Shown: piece by piece, positions 59,652 through 64,000 of the stretch
Layout: each line of letters starts with the position of its first letter
How positions within the stretch are numbered: the first letter of the stretch is position 1
NCBI GenBank assembly: GCA_019358835.1
Contig: JAHHIH010000017.1
Span: 62,001-126,000, forward strand
Direction of reading: 5' to 3'
DNA from: Tildeniella torsiva UHER 1998/13D
GTDB taxonomy: Bacteria; Cyanobacteriota; Cyanobacteriia; Phormidesmidales; Phormidesmidaceae
Length of the DNA: 64,000 bases
The notes under the pieces: generated by a model
The model's input: only the letters and a program-made list of their open reading frames with translations
Databases searched by the model: none
What the model was told of the DNA's origin: nothing
Program-made: the position numbers and the translations under genes

Positions 59652-60566
59652 TCATAACTCATCATCCTGATTGGCTATCTCCAACACCCACTCCCGCAGC
59701 AGCCCGTTCACCTGGTCAGGCACTTCATCATGGGGGCAGTGGCCCGCCTGGAGGTAGTGCTCCGTCAGCGTGGGGTAATACTGACGGAACTGCGCTCCCT
59801 TCTGGCGGCAGTTCATCCAGGGGTCGCCTTCGCCCCAGAGCATGAGCAGAGGGCAGCTGAGCTTTTGCAGTAGCTCATCGACCTTTTCGCCCTGGCGGGA
59901 TTTGAAGACTGAGGCAAACACCTTGGGGGCACCGGGGTCGAGGGCGGGGCGGCGAATGTCTTCCACGAGCTGGTCGGTAATGGCGGTTTTATCGAGATAC
60001 ACCTGTTGCAGGGTGCGGCGAATGGTAGCGGGCTGGCGCACATACTGAAACAGCAGCCAACTGGGCAGCGGTTGTAGCATCAGTGACTGGATTGCTTTTG
60101 CGATCGGGTTTGGGGGTGGTGGGGGCGTTTGAGCGGGGCTAGAAAACGGCCCGGCGCTATTGATCAGCACTAGCCCGGCTACAGATTCGGGATGGTTAGC
60201 CGCCACACACAGCGACGCATAGCCGCCGAGGGAATTGCCCGCCAGCACTGCCGGGCGACCAATCACCTCGACGATGAATTCGTGGAGCTGCGCCTGCCAC
60301 AGGTCGCCGCTATACTGCCAGTCGGGCTTGGGCGATCGCCCAAACCCCAGCAGGTCGATCGCCCACACTTGAAAGTCGGCCTGTAGGCCCTGGATGTTTT
60401 TGCGCCAGTGGTCGGTGGATGCGCCAAAGCCGTGAACCAGCAGCAGGGGAGGGCGATTCTCCTGTGGAGAGGCTTCGCCAGCTACCACGTAGTGAATGGC
60501 CTGACCGCGCCAAGTCCAGTAGGTGCCCTGGGCGCTGTTGATGAGTTGAGAGGCAGTGGCAGTCAT
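59652..60566 (-). CDS. Alpha/beta hydrolase
   Basis: 304-residue serine hydrolase of the alpha/beta fold. Nucleophile Ser112 is in LAGNSLGGYASLC, the oxyanion stretch is LLVHGFGAS, the acid is in WGEGDPWM (Asp) and the histidine is in AGHCPHDEVPDQVN. All triad residues are present. Cyanobacterial and plastid homologs include pheophytinase-like and other esterases; the motif order and length are similar, but the substrate cannot be deduced. No signal peptide. ATG at 60566. Convergent with the TPR gene. Confidence 0.93.
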   Translation of the reverse strand: MTATASQLINSAQGTYWTWRGQAIHYVVAGEASPQENRPPLLLVHGFGASTDHWRKNIQGLQADFQVWAIDLLGFGRSPKPDWQYSGDLWQAQLHEFIVEVIGRPAVLAGNSLGGYASLCVAANHPESVAGLVLINSAGPFSSPAQTPPPPPNPIAKAIQSLMLQPLPSWLLFQYVRQPATIRRTLQQVYLDKTAITDQLVEDIRRPALDPGAPKVFASVFKSRQGEKVDELLQKLSCPLLMLWGEGDPWMNCRQKGAQFRQYYPTLTEHYLQAGHCPHDEVPDQVNGLLREWVLEIANQDDEL

Positions 60567-60701
60567 AGGGGGTCAGCAAGGGACTTTGTAAACAAGTGTT
60601 AATTAAAAGGGTAGCGAATCTGCGGGCGACCAACCCTATGAGGATGACAAACGGGCGAATACCAGGCATTGTTGCAGGTAAACGCTCGTAAGCCTGGTGC
60701 C

Positions 60702-62186
60702 ATGGCCGCCCTTTCTCGCCCCCGCCGATCGCCGAACCGTCGCGAATTTTCTAAGTACGATGCCCGTCGCCTGAGGGCTCGCTGGTTTGAGCGCATCATG
60801 GCGATGGTGGCGTTGATCAATCTAGCGCTAGTAATCGGCGATCTGAGCTACATTCCTCTGCGCGACATGTACCTGAGATTGCTGCCTGGCTTAACCACCT
60901 GGTATGGCGAAACGTTTAAAGGCATGGAGCCCCACCGCTTCACGGCCAACTACCTCGACACGGTTGACAGCCTAGAAGAACAGGTGGCCCAAACTGGGCT
61001 GACCTCGATTCAGGCGCAGTCGATCTTGAGCGATTTGCAACAGCAGAGCGCGGCCATGATCTCGGAGAATCCGTTTCAAATTGCCAATCGCTCGGGCAAT
61101 TTGGAGCAGATCAAAAACGAGATGCGCGATCGCATTGGGCTAGAGTCCGCTACCGAAGCCATGACCGAGTTTTGGAGCGTCGACCACCTCAGCGAGGCCG
61201 GATTTTCTGCCGAGATGGCCTTTTTCAGAAGCGAAGTACAACCTTTGGTCGAGACCAACTTTTTTCGGCGTACGGCTGTCCACGGCGGGTTTGTAGACCT
61301 GTTTTGGCGCATCGACATCTGGTTTAACGTGCTGTTTGGCCTAGAGCTGCTGGCCCGCAGCATCTACCTCGATCGCCGCTACAAAAACTTCACCTGGCGC
61401 GATGCGATTCTGTGGCGCTGGTACGACATTCTGCTGATTGTTCCGTTCAGCGCCCTACGATTGCCCTGGCTGGCCCTGTCGCGCATCATCCCGGTCACCA
61501 TTCGCGTCAACCAGTCCAACCTGATCAACCTAGAGCCTATCCAAAGCCGCATTAGTCGCTTTGTGATTAGCCAGGTCGCCGTCGAAATTACTGAAATTGT
61601 GGTGCTGCGCATTCTCGACCAAATGCAGTCGCTGGTGCGCGATGGCAGCGTTACCAAAGCTCTTTTAGAGCCTAACTCCCGCCGCTACATTGAGGTCGGC
61701 GGCGTAAATGAGCTAGAGGTTATTTCCCAACGGCTGGCTGCGCTCACGGTCTATAACGTACTGCCCCAGGTCAAGCCCGAGGTAGATGCCCTGCTCAAGC
61801 ACACCGTTACCCAAGCCTTTGATCGCGCTCCCGGCTACCATGGGTTTCGCCAACTGCCCGGCGTCGGCAACCTGCCCGATCAACTGGCCGAACAGGTAGT
61901 CTCTCAGCTTTCGGCCAATCTCTACGATGCGATGAAGGGGGCTTTAGAAAACAAATCTGGCGGCGATCTGACCGAGGCCCTTGTGCAAAAGCTCGGCGAA
62001 ACCTTCAAGGTTCAGCTTAAAGAAAACGAAAATATCGACGAGATAGAAGCTTTAGTCGTAGATTTTCTAGAGGAATTTAAGCTCAACTATGTTAAACGTC
62101 TGGCCGCTGCCGATGTCGATCGCCTGATCGAAGATCGCTACCAGCTTTACAACGTTTCCCAGGGCAGCCTCAAGGGCGATCGCTAA
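60702..62186 (+). CDS. Conserved cyanobacterial multi-helix membrane protein
   Basis: 494 residues. Basic N-terminus (RPRRSPNRREFSKYDARRLRAR), first membrane helix (FERIMAMVALINLALVIGDLSYIPL), a long extracytoplasmic stretch of helices, a second helix (WFNVLFGLELLARSIYL), a third possible segment (WRWYDILLIVPFSALRLPWLALSRIIPV, shown as YDILLIVPFSALRLPWLAL), then a large, predominantly helical cytoplasmic C-terminus. The layout of charged RxxR-type residues in the last membrane segment faintly recalls an ion-channel helix, but no selectivity filter is seen. The ATG at 60702 was preferred over the open upstream frame. Function unknown. Confidence 0.75.
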   Translation: MAALSRPRRSPNRREFSKYDARRLRARWFERIMAMVALINLALVIGDLSYIPLRDMYLRLLPGLTTWYGETFKGMEPHRFTANYLDTVDSLEEQVAQTGLTSIQAQSILSDLQQQSAAMISENPFQIANRSGNLEQIKNEMRDRIGLESATEAMTEFWSVDHLSEAGFSAEMAFFRSEVQPLVETNFFRRTAVHGGFVDLFWRIDIWFNVLFGLELLARSIYLDRRYKNFTWRDAILWRWYDILLIVPFSALRLPWLALSRIIPVTIRVNQSNLINLEPIQSRISRFVISQVAVEITEIVVLRILDQMQSLVRDGSVTKALLEPNSRRYIEVGGVNELEVISQRLAALTVYNVLPQVKPEVDALLKHTVTQAFDRAPGYHGFRQLPGVGNLPDQLAEQVVSQLSANLYDAMKGALENKSGGDLTEALVQKLGETFKVQLKENENIDEIEALVVDFLEEFKLNYVKRLAAADVDRLIEDRYQLYNVSQGSLKGDR

Positions 62187-62383
62187 AGCCAACCACACCT
62201 TGAGATACAACCTTATCTTCCCTAGGAAAGATAGCAGGAACATTGATCTCATCCTCTTAGCTCCCCTCTTAGGTAGAGACAACCCTATCTCCTCTGTTGC
62301 TACCTTAGGCAAAGTTTGAACGGCGTCTACGGAAGATTAAAAACTTCTTATTCCCAATCGCCTATTAATAGGAGAACGATACT

Positions 62384-62908
62384 ATGTCTACACGCAATAC
62401 TGACCCCCGCAACAGAGATTTTGAAACTTCAATTAATACTCGTCCTGCTACCAGCGACGAAATTGCCTATCGCGATGGCTATATTCGAGGCAAGTCGGCT
62501 GAACAGCTAGAGTACGATCGCCGCCGGGCTGCTGAAGCCAGAATGCATGAAGAAAACGCCAGGCTGCGGGCCGACAACGGCGTCTCAACCGGCCTGATTT
62601 TGGGTTTGGTGTTGGCAGCGGTTGCAGCCGTAGTGGGTGGTCTTGTCTACGTCTCTAGCACAGACGGTGTTGGCACAGTGACTCCGACTCCAGAGGCGAC
62701 CACACCAGAGCCAGCCAGCGAGACAACCGTCATTGAGCGCACTATTGAGCGCACCCAAGAAGTTGTTCCCGCACCGAGTGCTGTGGAACCCCCCGAAATC
62801 AATGTAGAGCTGAACAATCCTTTAGAAACGGCTCCTAGCGCTGCCCCGGAGGCTGCTCCTGAGGCTGCGCCCAGTCAGCCTGAGGCCCAAGAGACCCAGC
62901 CTCAATAA
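62384..62908 (+). CDS. Single-pass membrane protein with acidic Pro/Ala-rich tail
   Basis: 174 residues. An N-terminal cytoplasmic charged region (RDGYIRGKSAEQLEYDRRRAAEARMHEENARLR, of which the visible helix is RRRAAEARMHEENARL) is followed by one membrane helix (GLILGLVLAAVAAVVGGLVYV) and a low-complexity tail rich in P, E, A and T (APEAAPEAAPSQPEA). AGGAGA stands 9-10 nt before the ATG at 62384. A terminator follows. No domain recognised. Confidence 0.72.
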   Translation: MSTRNTDPRNRDFETSINTRPATSDEIAYRDGYIRGKSAEQLEYDRRRAAEARMHEENARLRADNGVSTGLILGLVLAAVAAVVGGLVYVSSTDGVGTVTPTPEATTPEPASETTVIERTIERTQEVVPAPSAVEPPEINVELNNPLETAPSAAPEAAPEAAPSQPEAQETQPQ

Positions 62909-62934
62909 TCGCTAGCTTGTATAAGTGAAGACCT

Positions 62935-62966
62935 AAGGGGAACCGTCAACGACGATTCCCCTTTTT
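62935..62966 (+). terminator. Rho-independent terminator
   Basis: An 8-bp stem (AAGGGGAA at 62935-62942 with TTCCCCTT at 62956-62963), 13-nt loop, then a T-run (CTTTTTG). It is 27 bp after the stop of the single-pass membrane protein. Confidence 0.75.
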
Positions 62967-63047
62967 GATGTGACAGGCTAATGGTTTTGACCTAGGCGAT
63001 CGCTGGTTCCTTGCAAAGACAAAATAAATTCCAGCGCAATGTAAGTG

Positions 63048-63317
63048 CTACGAATCGGCGAACACATAGCGGGTTAGCACCCGCATTGACTCTTGCTGGC
63101 GATCGGTGGGAATGGGTTTACTCCACTCAATTGAGTCAGAGAAGCCCAAATGGCTCATCTCTAAAATGACTCGATTGACGGCTGTGGGGCGACCAACGAC
63201 GAGAATGCGCACCTTGTCGCGGTGCTCTGAGACCGGCCCTTTGAGGCGATCGCCCCCCAGAGAAGACGTGGCCTCATCGTCGGGAGAGGCGCTGGCATAC
63301 AAGAAAGTTTTAGGCAT
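63048..63317 (-). CDS. Conserved small hypothetical protein
   Basis: 89 residues, no signal or membrane helix. It starts MPKTFLYASASPDDE and includes VRILVVGRPTAVNRVILEMSHLGFSDSIEWSKPIP (read as VVGRPTAVNRVILEMSHLGF), which looks like a compact alpha/beta core. The ATG at 63317 fits the start; no clear ribosome-binding site is seen. It is divergent from the downstream helicase region (600 bp away) and convergent with the single-pass membrane protein gene. I do not recognise a family. Confidence 0.68.
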   Translation of the reverse strand: MPKTFLYASASPDDEATSSLGGDRLKGPVSEHRDKVRILVVGRPTAVNRVILEMSHLGFSDSIEWSKPIPTDRQQESMRVLTRYVFADS

Positions 63318-63916
63318 AGTTAGTTAGGGGATAGGGGGTTCAACATACATCTGCGGTGACGATTCAGGCAGTGGTCAAAACGTTGAATAACCCAGCGAGA
63401 GACGGTGATCGCCATACTCCCAAGGCATTGAGGTACACCTACCCCCAGCGTATTCACAATACCGATAGTCGGTAAGGTTACGCAGGCAGTTTACAGAGAT
63501 TTCAAAACGGTTGAAATAGCGATGCTTAGCCAGATTTAGCCAATAATTCTGGCTAAAGTTAAAATCGGCCCTAAAGTGAGCTGTGCGGCTAGAGCTAAGG
63601 CCTCATCAAGGCTTTGCAGAGATGGGGTAAAACGGCGATCGCCCACCAGTTCTAGAGATGTAAGGCCCAACCCTGGGTGCTCAACCTGCGCTGCTAAACC
63701 CTACAGACTGGTCTGGAGTTGAGCTGGGGGACTGTTTTCTGGCTCTGCGTCAATCTTTTGACTTATCTGCTAGACTATAGCTTCGTCCAGCCATCCGGTC
63801 TGCGCTGGCCAACAGAATTTGCTTAGCAGCCGTTCTTTTGATTAAATTCACTGCTCTTATGACTGGGCCCAGGTAGTTGATTTGGGATAGGGGCACCATT
63901 CGGAGCAAAAAACTAA
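63318..63916. promoter_or_regulatory. 599-bp upstream region of the DEAD-box helicase gene
   Basis: Non-coding as far as seen. A 9-bp perfect inverted repeat, TTAGCCAGA (63526-63534) with TCTGGCTAA (63548-63556), could form a hairpin. The stretch before the ATG has GGAG 12-15 nt upstream. A TTGACT and a TATAGC at 63758-63781 are only 12 bp apart and so do not form a normal promoter. Long leaders are known for cold-induced cyanobacterial RNA helicases; whether this is one is not shown. Confidence 0.35.
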
Positions 63917-64000
63917 ATGACTTTTGAGCAACTCGGTCTTACGGCCGGTTTACTTAGCGCGGTTGCCGATCAGGGCTATACCGAGCCCACGCCAATTCAG
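63917..64000 (+). CDS. DEAD-box RNA helicase (first 28 codons; cut by window end)
   Basis: The partial frame begins MTFEQLGLTAGLLSAVADQG and continues to YTEPTPIQ at the window edge. F-x2-LGL...L-x-A-V...GY-x-x-P-T-P-I-Q is the N-terminal Q motif of bacterial DEAD-box helicases of the RhlE/CrhR type. All further motifs are outside the window. ATG at 63917 is the natural start. Cyanobacterial CrhR-type enzymes rearrange RNA in the cold and are redox-regulated; that this is CrhR cannot be shown from 28 residues. Confidence 0.88.
   Translation, partial: MTFEQLGLTAGLLSAVADQGYTEPTPIQ

Noticed and set aside
63758-63781. TTGACT and TATAGC as a helicase promoter
   Set aside because: The spacer is 12 bp, too short for a sigma-70 promoter.

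Overview
The window is cyanobacterial chromosome. It carries photosystem II genes (psbB, psbT, psbM), a psbB-linked [2Fe-2S] ferredoxin, petJ (cytochrome c6), ycf34, CGLD27, the TIGR03279 radical-SAM protein and many lineage-specific hypotheticals. It is GC-rich and the HIP1 octamer GCGATCGC recurs throughout. There is no heterocyst, gas-vesicle, phage, IS or CRISPR material. A GC-rich, non-heterocystous, probably filamentous cyanobacterium of the Leptolyngbya/Nodosilinea type fits, but the genus is inference.

Layout. 1-3.3 kb: an ECF sigma/RskA anti-sigma pair with a carotenoid oxygenase behind it (cut by the window start) and a divergent exported ferritin-like protein. Two matching CCATCC-N16/17-CGTATT promoters face outward from the shared intergenic region. 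3.3-10.3 kb: a giant periplasmic-binding/WD40/TPR/DUF4912 protein, two small exported or membrane proteins, a zinc-ribbon/kinase/WD40 protein and ycf34. 10.5-27.8 kb: housekeeping genes (CCA-adding enzyme, queF, rsfS, asparaginase, initiator tRNA-Met, four-carbon acid sugar kinase, hslO, Nudix, aqpZ, glgX, alkyltransferase-like protein, rpsA, nrdR) mixed with two acidic repeat proteins. 27.9-30.8 kb: psbB-psbT facing ferredoxin-psbM. 30.9-36.6 kb: Anbu peptidase, phosphopantetheinyl transferase, NDH-2, a copper amine oxidase and a Uma2-type nuclease. 36.7-40.5 kb: two related NYN-nuclease loci, one split in two reading frames and one intact, around a TMEM175-type channel. 40.5-44.8 kb: purL and purF. 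44.8-49.1 kb: ECF42-type sigma factor with its DGPF/YciI partner, a GNAT, an FHA-nucleotide cyclase and DUF3120. 49.1-56.9 kb: uppP, TIGR03279, tolC, a JAMM peptidase, MoeB-rhodanese and small membrane/exported proteins. 56.9-58.8 kb: a BlaR/BlaI-type pair resembling the copper switch PetP/PetR, divergent from petJ. 58.8-64 kb: TPR protein, alpha/beta hydrolase, membrane proteins, and the first 28 codons of a DEAD-box RNA helicase.

Most genes stand alone or in pairs. The clearest functional units are the sigma/anti-sigma regulon, the psbB/psbT/ferredoxin/psbM locus, purL-purF, glgX-atl, DGPF-ECF42 and petR-petP/petJ. The best candidates for something little described are the paired NYN-OST-HTH-like loci (one broken between its two modules), the binding-protein/WD40/TPR/DUF4912 fusion, and the twin SigK-type promoters.

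Starts were chosen from ribosome-binding sites, family N-termini and promoter positions; where they are uncertain the entry says so. All family names come from motif recognition by eye, with no database search.
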